Source: Pirellulaceae bacterium (GTDB lineage Bacteria; Planctomycetota; Planctomycetia; Pirellulales; Pirellulaceae). Taken from it: a stretch of DNA of 64,000 bases. The notes under the pieces are model-generated. The model had not been told where the DNA came from. It ran no database searches and saw nothing but the letters and a program-made list of their open reading frames with translations. Of the stretch, positions 1-8,226 are shown in pieces (positions within the stretch are counted from its first letter, which is position 1; each line of letters starts with the position of its first letter). The translations under genes were made by a program, and so were the position numbers. The DNA is taken from positions 1 to 64,000 of the forward strand of contig JAGYIQ010000004.1 in assembly GCA_018402565.1 (NCBI GenBank). Direction: 5' to 3'.

Positions 1-16
1 GCGACCACAGTGCAAC

Positions 17-607
17 CTAACCTTCCATACGTCCTAAATACTCCAACAACTCCCGCAGCCGCGGCATGGGTAGCCCCACAACATTGGTCGCATCACCCGA
101 TTCTAAGTGCACCCAATCCAAGCCATCCTGGAATCCAAACGCGCCCGCTTTGCCCTCCCACGCGTCCGTATCCAAATACGCCTCCAAAGCCGCTGGATCC
201 AACTTGTCCATCCGCAAGTCGCTCCGCACCACGTCCTTCATTTGCAAATCACTGGGGCGATGCCAGACCACCACGCCCGTGTACACTTGATGCACGCGGC
301 CCGACATCAACTGCAACATCTCGGCGGCATGCTGGCGATTCTTTGGTTTCCCCAGTATCTGGCCGTGACAATGCGCCACCGTATCGGCCGCGATCACGAT
401 CCCCTCGGGTACGGACTTTGCCACATCGGCCGCCTTCTGCCACGCCAATCGCTGGACCAACTCAGGCGGGCTCTCCTGCGAGCACAAGCCACACTCGGCC
501 TCCGGTGCCGGCACCTGCACCACAAACTCGTAGCCATACTCGGCCATCAAGGCTGCCCGCCGCGGCGAGCCACTGGCCAAGATCAATCGTCCCAACGCCT
601 CACGCAT
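17..607 (-). CDS. maf: Maf-family nucleoside triphosphate pyrophosphatase
   Basis: Maf/YhdE-type house-cleaning pyrophosphatase, which hydrolyses non-canonical or excess NTPs in the cytoplasm. It opens with the family's N-terminal substrate-binding motif ASGSPRR and has the central ADTVAH...ILGKP segment, whose Asp is the usual catalytic base. At about 196 residues it is normal length. The ATG at 607 was chosen over longer upstream extensions because ASGSPRR should lie near the N-terminus and AAGGTAGTGG precedes it as a plausible ribosome site. It begins 7 bp after the stop of the cytochrome gene on the same strand, so the two are probably cotranscribed. Family is clear; whether it prefers dTTP/UTP or another substrate cannot be read. 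Confidence 0.9.
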   Translation of the reverse strand: MREALGRLILASGSPRRAALMAEYGYEFVVQVPAPEAECGLCSQESPPELVQRLAWQKAADVAKSVPEGIVIAADTVAHCHGQILGKPKNRQHAAEMLQLMSGRVHQVYTGVVVWHRPSDLQMKDVVRSDLRMDKLDPAALEAYLDTDAWEGKAGAFGFQDGLDWVHLESGDATNVVGLPMPRLRELLEYLGRMEG

Positions 608-614
608 ACATCCA

Positions 615-3236
615 CTACCTTCTCTTCGGACACCAACAACGCTCACGCAACAGCAACAGGACGTGCACGGCCGTGACCACCACCGCAGCGCCGCCCGCGT
701 AACGATGCAACGCCACCGCTTGCAACATGTCGGCCGTCCCCAACCAAGGGAACATCCCCGGCACAATCGCCACCGCCGCCGCCAAACAAGTCGCCACCAT
801 CAGCCACCCCGATCGAACCAACCAAACCGAACCCGTCGCAGTCTGCCCGCCATCGCCACCGCGGCCACCCACCAGAGCCGGTAGCCACGCCCAGGCCACC
901 ACCGCCAACAACCCCAAAAACGCGCCCGCCACCGTCACGTGCACCAACAATGCCCAGCCCAACATCGCCGACCCTCGAGCCAACGACCCAAACGAGGTCA
1001 ACCCCAAGATCCCCACCGCGATCACAAAACAGACAAAAAACGCAGTATTTAACACACGCCATCGCCCAGCCGACGTCGGAGCCCCAACCCCCGCCGCGGT
1101 CTCGGAAAAAGGCAGCATTCCCGTCAAACAGGCCGCCAAGAGCCCCAGCGCCGCGGCCGCCACCGCCGCCAAGGCAAAGTACTTGAACTGGGCTCGCCCC
1201 GTCATCAGTTGATTCCAGGCGGCAAACCGCGTGCGATCGCCCTGCAGCGGAGCCGGTAGCGCCAACCGCGGTGTCTCAGCGCCAGGCACCACGGCCACCG
1301 CCGTCAGCTGCTCGGTAAAGTACGGACTGTCCGACCGATGACACTCCGTGCAGCTCTTCGCCCCCAGCGACTGCGTGGCGGGCCGAACGTTGTGCCCCAG
1401 TGGCCAAAACACGGGAGCGGCAGGGCCCGACATCGCTTCCGCATCGGCCTCCGCGACCACGCGTCCCTGGTCGTCCAACGCATGGATCCGACCACCACTG
1501 ACAAACACCGCCGCGCCCGTCACCTCGGCTTGGATGGCCGCCAACCCCGCCGCCAAACGCTCGTCAATCTGAGCTCGCCGCAACGTCTCCTCCAAGGCCT
1601 TTAGCTGGGCGACCTCCTCCGCCGTCCGCTCGGCTTCAGCCACTTTCGCACGGTCCTCGCCTAACAACTCGCGGCGCTGCGCCAGGGTCAACTTGATCTC
1701 GCCGATCTCCCCCGCCAAATCCTGGCGGACTTTGAGCGGCTTGCGCAACCAGGCCGCGGCCTGCTCCGGATGCAGCGGCACCACCGAACCATCCGCCTGA
1801 CGCTCGCCCCAATACGAGGGCCACATCCAGCGGAAAGGAGCATAGCGGCCTTCATCGTCCGACTCGCGATTCGATCGCTGCAACTGAACGGCCGCACCCA
1901 CCCAAGGCGCTTCGGCACCGGTCCACTTGACGTGGGCCCCCAAGCCATGAACCTGCGACAATAGGACCGACGGCGGCTCGTCCGGCAACGGCCCCGAGTG
2001 ACACGCCGTGCAAGCCATCCGCTCGAAATGCAGCGGCGGGATCCCCGCATGCAGCGGCCGCGGCGCCCCCATTTTGCCCGGCATCGTCAGGCTGGACCTC
2101 AGCCCGGCTCCTCCCGCGGACAGCTCGCCTCCCGCCAACCCAGCCCGCTCGCCCGCCGGTCCCCGGCCCGCCGAATCGTGGCCCGCCTGTTCCGCTCCAA
2201 AATCCGCTCCCAAGTGACAGCCCTGGCAGGACAGCACGCTTGCGGCCGCGCCCACCGAGTGCCTCTCGCCGGCAAAGCCACGTACCGTCTCGTGATCCAA
2301 ACCGTTGCGGTGACAATCCACGCAGGCCATGCCCGCTCGCACGTGCACATCCTCGTCGTGCCACCACCGCTGGCCCTGGACCGCGTCCGCTGCCGTCTGC
2401 GTGTGGCAGTAATAACAGGCGTTGTTCTCGGGCTTGCGAACCAAATCGAACAGAACCCGACCATCGTGGCGGAAACGGTTCGGGTCGTACTGCACCGCGG
2501 GCAACTGGGCCGCTGCCCCCTCGGCCTTTGGATCAAAATCGTCTTTTAGCCGCCGCGTCTGGCCCTGCACCGTGGCCACCCCCAAAGCCGCGGCCGGGGC
2601 ATAGGCGAAGTTCTCCTGCTCGATTTGCTCCGTCCAGGTGAATGGGCTGTAGCCGCTGCCTTGGCGATGGTGACACAGCATGCAATCGATCAGCAGCGGA
2701 CCCGTCAAATGCGAGCGATCGACCTGCCCAGTCACGGTCGTGGCCGAGTCGGCAACCCGCGGGCCGCCCGCCAGGCCCTCCTCGCTCCCGGGTCCACCGC
2801 CCGGCAAGAAGCCACCGAAGCGAGCGGCCATCTGCCAGCGAGTAATCCCCAATTGATCCGGGTGGAACGTGCCCGGCCCGCCGCGATAGGACAGCGGCAG
2901 CTGCGTCCCGGTCTGGGGGTCGCTCCAGACCCACGGTTGGCCGGGTCGATCCAGCTCCAAGTCCGTGCGGCCCGCCTGGAAGTGGAAGCCGTGCGAAATC
3001 GTCTCCACGTCATGGCACCGACCGCAGGTCATCAGCGGCGAATAGGGACGGTTGCTCTCGGGCGAGATCCGATTGTTCTGAGCATCGTAGAGCTCGATCC
3101 AGTGCACATAGCCCGCCTGGCTTTGAGACGTCGCGAACCGATTCGTTTGGGCCCACGCCAGTTCACTCGGATTGACCAGCAGCCCGCTGCTCAACACCAC
3201 CCACGCTACCAAGCACCAATATCGTCTTTTCACCAT
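615..3236 (-). CDS. Exported multihaem c-type cytochrome with membrane-anchored C-terminal domain
   Basis: About 873 residues. The start at 3236 (MVKRRYW) gives a clean signal peptide ending near AWA. Seven CXXCH haem-binding motifs are visible in order: CGRCH, CMLCH, CYYCH, CVDCH, CQGCH, CTACH and CTECH. After the last one the protein has about five hydrophobic helices, starting near YFALAAVAAAAL, and the later ones carry histidines (LVHVTV, ALHRYAGG, TAVHVLLL) that could hold b-type haem. The likely role is periplasmic electron transfer coupled to a quinone-side membrane module. This is inference: no single known enzyme is matched, and octahaem or DmsE/cytochrome-b561-like architectures are alternatives. 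It probably leads a two-gene unit with maf. Confidence 0.8.
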   Translation of the reverse strand: MVKRRYWCLVAWVVLSSGLLVNPSELAWAQTNRFATSQSQAGYVHWIELYDAQNNRISPESNRPYSPLMTCGRCHDVETISHGFHFQAGRTDLELDRPGQPWVWSDPQTGTQLPLSYRGGPGTFHPDQLGITRWQMAARFGGFLPGGGPGSEEGLAGGPRVADSATTVTGQVDRSHLTGPLLIDCMLCHHRQGSGYSPFTWTEQIEQENFAYAPAAALGVATVQGQTRRLKDDFDPKAEGAAAQLPAVQYDPNRFRHDGRVLFDLVRKPENNACYYCHTQTAADAVQGQRWWHDEDVHVRAGMACVDCHRNGLDHETVRGFAGERHSVGAAASVLSCQGCHLGADFGAEQAGHDSAGRGPAGERAGLAGGELSAGGAGLRSSLTMPGKMGAPRPLHAGIPPLHFERMACTACHSGPLPDEPPSVLLSQVHGLGAHVKWTGAEAPWVGAAVQLQRSNRESDDEGRYAPFRWMWPSYWGERQADGSVVPLHPEQAAAWLRKPLKVRQDLAGEIGEIKLTLAQRRELLGEDRAKVAEAERTAEEVAQLKALEETLRRAQIDERLAAGLAAIQAEVTGAAVFVSGGRIHALDDQGRVVAEADAEAMSGPAAPVFWPLGHNVRPATQSLGAKSCTECHRSDSPYFTEQLTAVAVVPGAETPRLALPAPLQGDRTRFAAWNQLMTGRAQFKYFALAAVAAAALGLLAACLTGMLPFSETAAGVGAPTSAGRWRVLNTAFFVCFVIAVGILGLTSFGSLARGSAMLGWALLVHVTVAGAFLGLLAVVAWAWLPALVGGRGGDGGQTATGSVWLVRSGWLMVATCLAAAVAIVPGMFPWLGTADMLQAVALHRYAGGAAVVVTAVHVLLLLRERCWCPKRR

Positions 3237-3329
3237 GCGCCTCGGTCCATCACAATCATCGGGCCAGCCCCCTATCGATCCGAGCAAACTACCACACCGC
3301 TCGCCCTCCGTCAGGCCAGCTTTCCTGTT

Positions 3330-4565
3330 TTCGTGAGCGGCACGGCGCTAGCCGCCGGTCTACCCTTGGACACCCCATACCCGTCTTCCGTGGAGCGGCA
3401 AGGGCGCAGCCGCCGGTCTACCCTAGGACCACCCATACCTGTCTTGTGTTCGCCACCTCACCACCCGCCGGCCTACCCTTGGACAACCCATACCTGTCTT
3501 GTGTTCGCCACCACCACCCGCCGGCCTACCCTTGGACAACCCATACCTGTTTCGTGAGCGGCACGGCGCCAGCCGCCGGTCTACCCTTGGACACCCCATA
3601 CCCGTCTCGTGAGCGGCAAGGCGCTAGCCGCCGGTTTACCCTAGGACCACCCATACCTGTCTTGTGTTCGCCACCTCACCACCCGCCGGCCTACCCTTGG
3701 ACAACCCATACCTGTCTTGTGTTCGCCACCTCACCACCCGCCGGTCTACCCTTGACAACCCATACCCGTTTCGTGCTCGGCACGGCGTCACCCGCCGGTT
3801 TACCCTTGGACACCCCATACCCGTCTCGTGAGCGGCAAGGCGCTAGCCGCCGGTTTACCCTAGGACCACCCATACCTGTCTTGTGTTCGCCACCTCACCA
3901 CCCAGCCGGTTTACCCTAGGACAACCCATACCCGTTTCGTGAGCGGTACGGGCTGCGCCAGCCGCCGGTTTACCCTGCAGGACAACGCATACCTCGTTTC
4001 CTTGTGAGCGGCAAGCGCGCCACCTGCCGGTTTCGTGAGCGGTACGCGCCACCCGGCCGGTTTACCCCAGGAGCCAACCCATACCCGTTTCGTCAGCGGC
4101 ACGCGCCACCCGCCGGTTTTGTGAGCGGCACGCCCCGCCGGTCTACCCTTGACCACCCATACCCGTTTCGTGAGCGGCACGGCGCCACCCGCCGGTTTCG
4201 TGAGCGGCAAAAGCGTTAGCCGCTGGTTTACCCTAGGACAACCCATACCTGTTTCGTGAGCGGCACGCCACCCGCCGGTTTCGTGAGCGCGCGCGCCAGC
4301 CGCCGGTTTACTCCCAGGGACAACCATACCCGTTTCTGTGAGCGGCACCGCCGCCACCTGCCGGCGCCTCGTGAGCGGCGGCGCCAGCCGCCGGTTTTAC
4401 CCTAGGACCACCCATACCCTTCTTGTGCTCGGCACGGCGCCACCCGCCGGTCTACCCTTGGACAACCTATACCTGTTTCTGTGAGCGGCAAGGCGCTAGC
4501 CGCCGGTCTACCCTAGCACCACCCATACCTGTCTTGTGCCCGCCACCTCACCACCCGCCAGTCTA
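3330..4565. repeat. Cluster of about 20 imperfect ~55-60 bp GC-rich repeats (family R1)
   Basis: The unit contains GTGAGCGGCAAGGCGCTAGC then CGCCGGTTTACCCT, a spacer, and CCCATACCCGTTTCGTGAGC. The core GGCGCTAGCCGCC is nearly palindromic. Copies vary by substitutions and small indels, and some replace the GTGAGCGGC part with TGTGTTCGCCACCTCACCAC. Open frames here (Pro/Gly/Leu-rich) run through the repeats on both strands and are artefacts. The same core appears in opposite orientation at 39150-39813. The function is unknown. The structure resembles REP-type palindromes and lies between the cytochrome gene and the tRNA promoter. Confidence 0.85.
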
Positions 4566-4682
4566 CCCTTCTTCATTCGGCACCCAACCCGTTTTCCTCG
4601 GAATCACCGGCGGCTGGGGCTGGGGCTGCGGCTTGCGCCGCGTACGAGGCGTTTGGGAACCATGAAACTTTGGCGGCTGATC

Positions 4683-4711
4683 TTGAACCCCAGGTGGGTG
4701 GGCGTTACACT
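4683..4711 (+). promoter_or_regulatory. Sigma70-type promoter for tRNA-Leu
   Basis: TTGAAC at 4683-4688 and TACACT at 4706-4711 are separated by 17 bp, matching four or five of six positions of each consensus box. Transcription would start near 4718, about 60 bp before the tRNA. No other promoter-like pair stands out between the R1 repeats and the tRNA. Confidence 0.5.
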
Positions 4712-4736
4712 TGTGCCAGAGTTCAACCGAACGGGT

Positions 4737-4768
4737 TCAAATCGCCAGGCCGACTGGCGGCGATTTGA
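4737..4768 (+). other. Hairpin in the tRNA-Leu 5' leader
   Basis: TCAAATCGCC and its perfect complement GGCGATTTGA flank a 12-nt loop that itself contains GCCAG/CTGGC. There is no U-run, so it is not a typical terminator. It lies between the predicted transcription start and the mature tRNA and would be removed with the leader. Its role is unknown. Confidence 0.55.
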
Positions 4769-4778
4769 GTGCTCATTT

Positions 4779-4861
4779 GGGGATGTGGCGAAACTGGCAG
4801 ACGCGCTAGATTTAGGATCTAGTTCCTTTACGGAGTGCAGGTTCGATTCCTGTCATCCCCA
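4779..4861 (+). tRNA. tRNA-Leu (anticodon TAG)
   Basis: The acceptor arms GGGGATG and CATCCCC pair perfectly. The anticodon stem CTAGA/TCTAG encloses TTTAGGA, giving anticodon TAG (reads CUN codons). GGTTCGATTCC forms the T arm, and a long variable arm makes this a class II tRNA as expected for leucine. CCA is not encoded: the next bases after discriminator A are CTC. Confidence 0.95.
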
Positions 4862-4915
4862 CTCTGATTTAAGTACCTGAAAATAGGCAACGTACGACTC
4901 GAGATGTCGCTGGGG

Positions 4916-4955
4916 CAAGTGTGGTAAAGAGGGCAGGAGTTAATTGCCCGCACAG
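4916..4955 (+). repeat. Fragment of the 144-bp foldback element
   Basis: The stretch GTGGTAAAGAGGGCAGGAGT followed by TAATTGCC matches the left inner arm of the 144-bp elements at 26632, 41354 and 58438. No right half is present. It lies just upstream of the methyltransferase ribosome-binding site. Confidence 0.5.
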
Positions 4956-4979
4956 CCCCGCAGAATGGGAGGAGCCCCC

Positions 4980-5582
4980 ATGCAGACCCAAGATCATTGG
5001 GACACCGTCTACAAGACCAAAGACGCCCAGGCAGTCAGTTGGTACCAGGAGCACGCCGAGGAATCGTTGCAGTTGATCCGGGCGACGGCGGTGCCGTTGA
5101 CCGGCAATCTCATCGATGTCGGCGGAGGTGCCTCGACGCTGGTGGACGACCTGCTCCAACATGGCTACGCCAACCTGACCGTGCTGGATATCTCCCCCGA
5201 GGCGTTGGAAGTCGCGCGGCAGCGCCTGCAGGAATCCGGCCCCCGAGTCACCTGGATAGCCGGCGACGTGACCCGAGTCGACCTTCCCACTCAGCATTAC
5301 GACCTGTGGCACGACCGAGCGGTCTTCCACTTTCTGACCGACGAGGCCGATAGACGCGCGTACGTGGCCCAGGTCCTACGGTCTGTCAAACCCGGGGGGC
5401 ATGTCATCGTCGCAACCTTCGCCGAGGATGGCCCGACCCAATGCAGCGGACTCCCGGTCGTCCGTTACTCGCCGACGGAACTCCACGCCCAGTTCGGCGG
5501 CGGTTTTGAATTGGTCCACCACGATCGCGAATCGCACATAACACCGTTTGGCAAAAATATCCACATGCTCGGGAACCGCTGA
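4980..5582 (+). CDS. Class I SAM-dependent methyltransferase
   Basis: 200 residues in a Rossmann-fold methyltransferase layout. The SAM-binding motif I is LIDVGGGAS, followed by the acidic strand-2 end VLDIS, a motif III-like WIAGDVT and a late KPGGHVIVATF strand. The N-terminal HWDTVYKTKDAQAVSWYQ is typical of small methyltransferases annotated as thiopurine- or Tellurite-resistance-like. The ATG at 4980 is preceded by GGGAGGAG at good spacing, so it is preferred to the ATG-less extension upstream. It ends 3 bp before the GrpB-like gene, suggesting cotranscription. The substrate cannot be told from sequence. Confidence 0.85.
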   Translation: MQTQDHWDTVYKTKDAQAVSWYQEHAEESLQLIRATAVPLTGNLIDVGGGASTLVDDLLQHGYANLTVLDISPEALEVARQRLQESGPRVTWIAGDVTRVDLPTQHYDLWHDRAVFHFLTDEADRRAYVAQVLRSVKPGGHVIVATFAEDGPTQCSGLPVVRYSPTELHAQFGGGFELVHHDRESHITPFGKNIHMLGNR

Positions 5583-5585
5583 CAC

Positions 5586-6149
5586 ATGCCAACCGAAGTC
5601 GTCCTGGTGCCGCATGATTCCACCTGGAACAACCACTTCCTCGCGGAATCCAAATTGCTCTTAGCCGCGATGGGTGATAATGCGATCGCCGCCCATCATA
5701 TTGGCAGCACGGCAATACCCGCTATCTTCGCCAAGCCAGTGATCGATGTCTTGATTGTCGTCGCCGACATCGCTTCGGTTGACGGACGTACCGCAGAAAT
5801 GCAAACGATCGATTACCAAGTGATGGGTGAGTTCGGGATCGCCGGTCGACGTTACTTTCGGAAAGATGACGACGCTGGGACACGCACGCACCAAATCCAC
5901 GTTTATGAAACTGGCAACGCCCAAATTGCTCGGCATCTGGCATTCCGAGACTTTTTACTCGTTCATCCGGACTGGGCGACGCGATATTCGCAGCTGAAAC
6001 TGGATCTCGCTACCAAGTACCCGCATTCCATGAACCGCTACATCGAAGGGAAAGACGGCTTCATCAAACAGGTCGATCAGCTGGCTGCGGCCTGGAGGGA
6101 AACAGAAAACGGCAATCGCCAAACTTCGCCGAACAACATTACCCGCTGA
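5586..6149 (+). CDS. GrpB/UPF0157 family nucleotidyltransferase-like protein
   Basis: 187 residues matching the GrpB (UPF0157) family: VPHDSTWNNHF near the N-terminus, HHIGSTAIPAIFAKPVIDVLI as the degenerate nucleotidyltransferase core, then RRYFRK, THQIHVYE and the C-terminal RHLAFRDFLLVHP. The IGSTAIP...K..IDV part corresponds to the GS and acidic metal-binding motifs of the polymerase-beta-like fold. It follows the methyltransferase by 3 bp and is followed by the DUF1801 fragment after 7 bp, forming a compact accessory cluster. The biochemical role of this family is poorly defined. Some members are fused to dephospho-CoA kinase. Confidence 0.85.
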   Translation: MPTEVVLVPHDSTWNNHFLAESKLLLAAMGDNAIAAHHIGSTAIPAIFAKPVIDVLIVVADIASVDGRTAEMQTIDYQVMGEFGIAGRRYFRKDDDAGTRTHQIHVYETGNAQIARHLAFRDFLLVHPDWATRYSQLKLDLATKYPHSMNRYIEGKDGFIKQVDQLAAAWRETENGNRQTSPNNITR

Positions 6150-6156
6150 AGCAGCT

Positions 6157-6405
6157 ATGAAACCAACTACACCACCGACCACGATTGACGCGTACATCTC
6201 GAGTTTCCCAAGCGACGTGCAAGCGATCTTGCAGCAGATCCGCAGCATTGTCCGGGCTGCCGCGCCGGACGCCGAGGAGGCCATCAAGTACCGGGTACCG
6301 ACCTTTGTCCTGGGCGGCAACCTCGTACATTTTGCCGCGTTTGCTCACCACACTGGCTTAGCAGTCGTCTCTCCGAATGGACTAAACGCGGGTGCACCCT
6401 TATAG
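6157..6405 (+). pseudogene. Truncated DUF1801 protein
   Basis: 82 residues beginning like a DUF1801 (YdhG-type) protein: TIDAYISSFPSDVQAILQQIRSIVR, then EAIKYRVPTFVLGGNLVHFAAFAHH. Full-length relatives run to about 115-140 residues. Here the match ends at about residue 68 and a stop follows after SPNGLNAGAPL, so the C-terminal beta-strands are absent. No continuation was found in the other frames just downstream. It is probably a 3'-truncated remnant, though a short active form cannot be excluded. It is the third gene of the small plus-strand cluster after the methyltransferase and GrpB-like genes. Confidence 0.65.
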
Positions 6406-6736
6406 TGGCTGGCCGCCCTGACGTTGCTTTCGATGATGATTGATGGTCGAATTGCGGATATCAGTTGATTCGACCTGAGGCCAAGTAGCGGCCGCGTTCT
6501 CCAGGACGACGCACAGCGAAATCTCGCTCGAAAGCTACTTGTATCTTGGGTTTGACTTGGCTAGATTGCTGGTCGGATAGTTTGCGAGATCGCGAGTAGT
6601 TACGAGCCAAAGGCCGAATCTAGAAGAACAAAAATGATCGCACGAATTGCCGGCCAAGCAGCCAAACAATCGCCGCCACTCGGAGGCAATCGAGCAAATT
6701 TGAGCGTTCTACACCTCAACTCCACCGGAGAGCATT
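6406..6736. other. Intergenic region with no recognisable gene
   Basis: 330 bp between the DUF1801 fragment and the amidohydrolase gene. It is lower in GC than the surroundings and probably holds the amidohydrolase promoter. No convincing boxes, hairpins or repeats of the window's families were seen. Confidence 0.4.
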
Positions 6737-7786
6737 ATGCATAATAATATATTTGCACTTGGTGCCTGGCTGGCTATGGCTAGCACTTACTCTATCGTCA
6801 CTGCACAGAACCAGGATCACCTTACATACGATCATCACGTGCACGTTCTAAGCCCTCGTTTAGTTGCCGATTGGAAATCTTTGGGAATGGAGTTTTCTCG
6901 GGGAGACGAATCGTACACTGACGCAAATCTGATTTTAAGGCAAAATGAGTCGGCTGGTGCGTTTCTGATTTCTATGGCCCACCTGTACTCGACTGAGGAT
7001 TTCCGCGCGATCTGCACTAGCGGTGAGTTGGAACGACGCCTCGTCGCGGCAGAGAATGATTACATCGCCGTTTCCGTTGCGAGGCACCCAGCTAAACTTG
7101 TCGGTTTTTTCTCTGTAAATATTTTCCGAGATTATGCCGTCGAAGAATTTGCACGCTGCCAAGCCAATCCGAACTTGACGGGGCTAAAGCTTCACTTGCC
7201 GGCCTGCGACTTCGATCTCGAAAACGAGGAGCATTGGAAACAGCTATCAGAGATCTTATCACTGGCAGCGCGCGAGAACGTGCCAGTCCTTCTCCACTTA
7301 AGCGCTGGCGAGGAGCTCGATCTGCGACAAACTGCTTGGTTTTGGGAGAATGTGATTGAGCCGCACCCACGTCTTGAACTTTACTTAGCACATCTCGGTT
7401 CTGCCGGGGGGTTCAACACCTCATCAGAAAATCTCTTGCTGGGATACCACCTTCGCTGCACAGAAAGTCTTGTCCTTCGGGATATGCATGTTTACTTTGA
7501 TTTGTCCGGAGCCATCATCGGCGATAACCCTGAGTTCCCGAGAACGACCCCGGAACGATGCCACCGACTGGCAGAGCTAGTCTTTAAGATTGGCGTAAAA
7601 CGGTTCTTATTCGCCAGCGATTACCCGGTTTTCTCGGTGTCGGAAACTCGCACCAATTTAATTCAACGACTGGGGTTACCGGCCGAGGAACTGACGGCAT
7701 TACTGTCGAACCGGTCGCGACTATTCGGTACGTTGCCAGAATCATCCCACGATGCTGAACAAGAACGCGAGCACACTCCGGAATAG
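6737..7786 (+). CDS. Exported amidohydrolase-superfamily protein
   Basis: 349 residues. A signal peptide (about 1-23, ending VTAQ) is followed by a TIM-barrel metal-dependent hydrolase of the amidohydrolase-2/TatD-like kind. Metal-ligand motifs are the early HVH at residues 34-36 (YDHHVHV), KLHLPACD on strand 4, LLHLSAG on strand 5, AHLGS on strand 6, and the catalytic Asp in LFASDYPVF near residue 297. The reaction is presumably hydrolysis or decarboxylation of a small periplasmic substrate; the substrate is unknown. The gene stands alone on the plus strand, and its AT-richer codon use than the neighbouring genes hints at acquisition. Confidence 0.8.
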   Translation: MHNNIFALGAWLAMASTYSIVTAQNQDHLTYDHHVHVLSPRLVADWKSLGMEFSRGDESYTDANLILRQNESAGAFLISMAHLYSTEDFRAICTSGELERRLVAAENDYIAVSVARHPAKLVGFFSVNIFRDYAVEEFARCQANPNLTGLKLHLPACDFDLENEEHWKQLSEILSLAARENVPVLLHLSAGEELDLRQTAWFWENVIEPHPRLELYLAHLGSAGGFNTSSENLLLGYHLRCTESLVLRDMHVYFDLSGAIIGDNPEFPRTTPERCHRLAELVFKIGVKRFLFASDYPVFSVSETRTNLIQRLGLPAEELTALLSNRSRLFGTLPESSHDAEQEREHTPE

Positions 7787-8226
7787 TCCGACCATCTGAT
7801 GGCGTGACCTTTTTTGGACCAATCTCGAGCGTTGCTTCATTCCGGTCCAATCACCGTACTGGCAACCCAGCCTCGCCAACAGCCCCCGCTCTACCCCGAG
7901 CCAGCCCCGCTCGTAGTCCCACCTTCACGCGGAATGCGCCATGGAAAAACACCGCCACGAGTGACGCCTACCACAGAGAGCACCAGCAAGTCCGATCCGG
8001 CGTCCATGCGGTTGCCCACTCGGCACGCTTGCCCGTGGTATCCGATCGCATGGCACGCCGCCTCCGAAACGCTCAACTCCCTGTCCCTCGACACAGGGAC
8101 TGATTTGCGTTCACTCGACTGATACACTGAATAGCAAGAATGAGTACAACAGCCCCTTGACGATTACGCGAGTCAAGTGCCTGTTGGCCGAGCACACTCG
8201 CGTAGAAGGATTGGATGATTAGCTAA
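7787..8226. other. Intergenic region holding the left copy of a ~100-bp dispersed repeat
   Basis: Contains a repeat at about 7868-7965 (see the separate entry), a short hairpin GTCCCTCGACACAGGGAC at about 8083-8100, and presumably the promoter of the HTH-array gene. Two overlapping open frames here have no protein-like composition and are not called. Confidence 0.4.
7868..7965 (+). repeat. Dispersed repeat, left copy flanking the HTH-array gene
   Basis: Begins CCTCGCCAACAG and includes CAGCCCCGCTCGTAGTCCC, ACCTTCACGCGG and GAATG. It aligns with 9126-9225 in the same orientation at roughly 75-80% by eye. The core looks derived from the palindrome CCGCCTTCAGGCGG. The pair brackets the single gene 8227-9084. 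Confidence 0.6.

Noticed and set aside
3446-4560. Several Pro/Gly/Leu-rich open frames on both strands
   Set aside because: They run through the R1 repeats with the repeat's own period and have no start or ribosome signal. They are by-products of the DNA repeat.
8083-8100. Hairpin GTCCCT...AGGGAC as a terminator
   Set aside because: The stem is only six base pairs with no following T-run, and no gene ends nearby in the right orientation.
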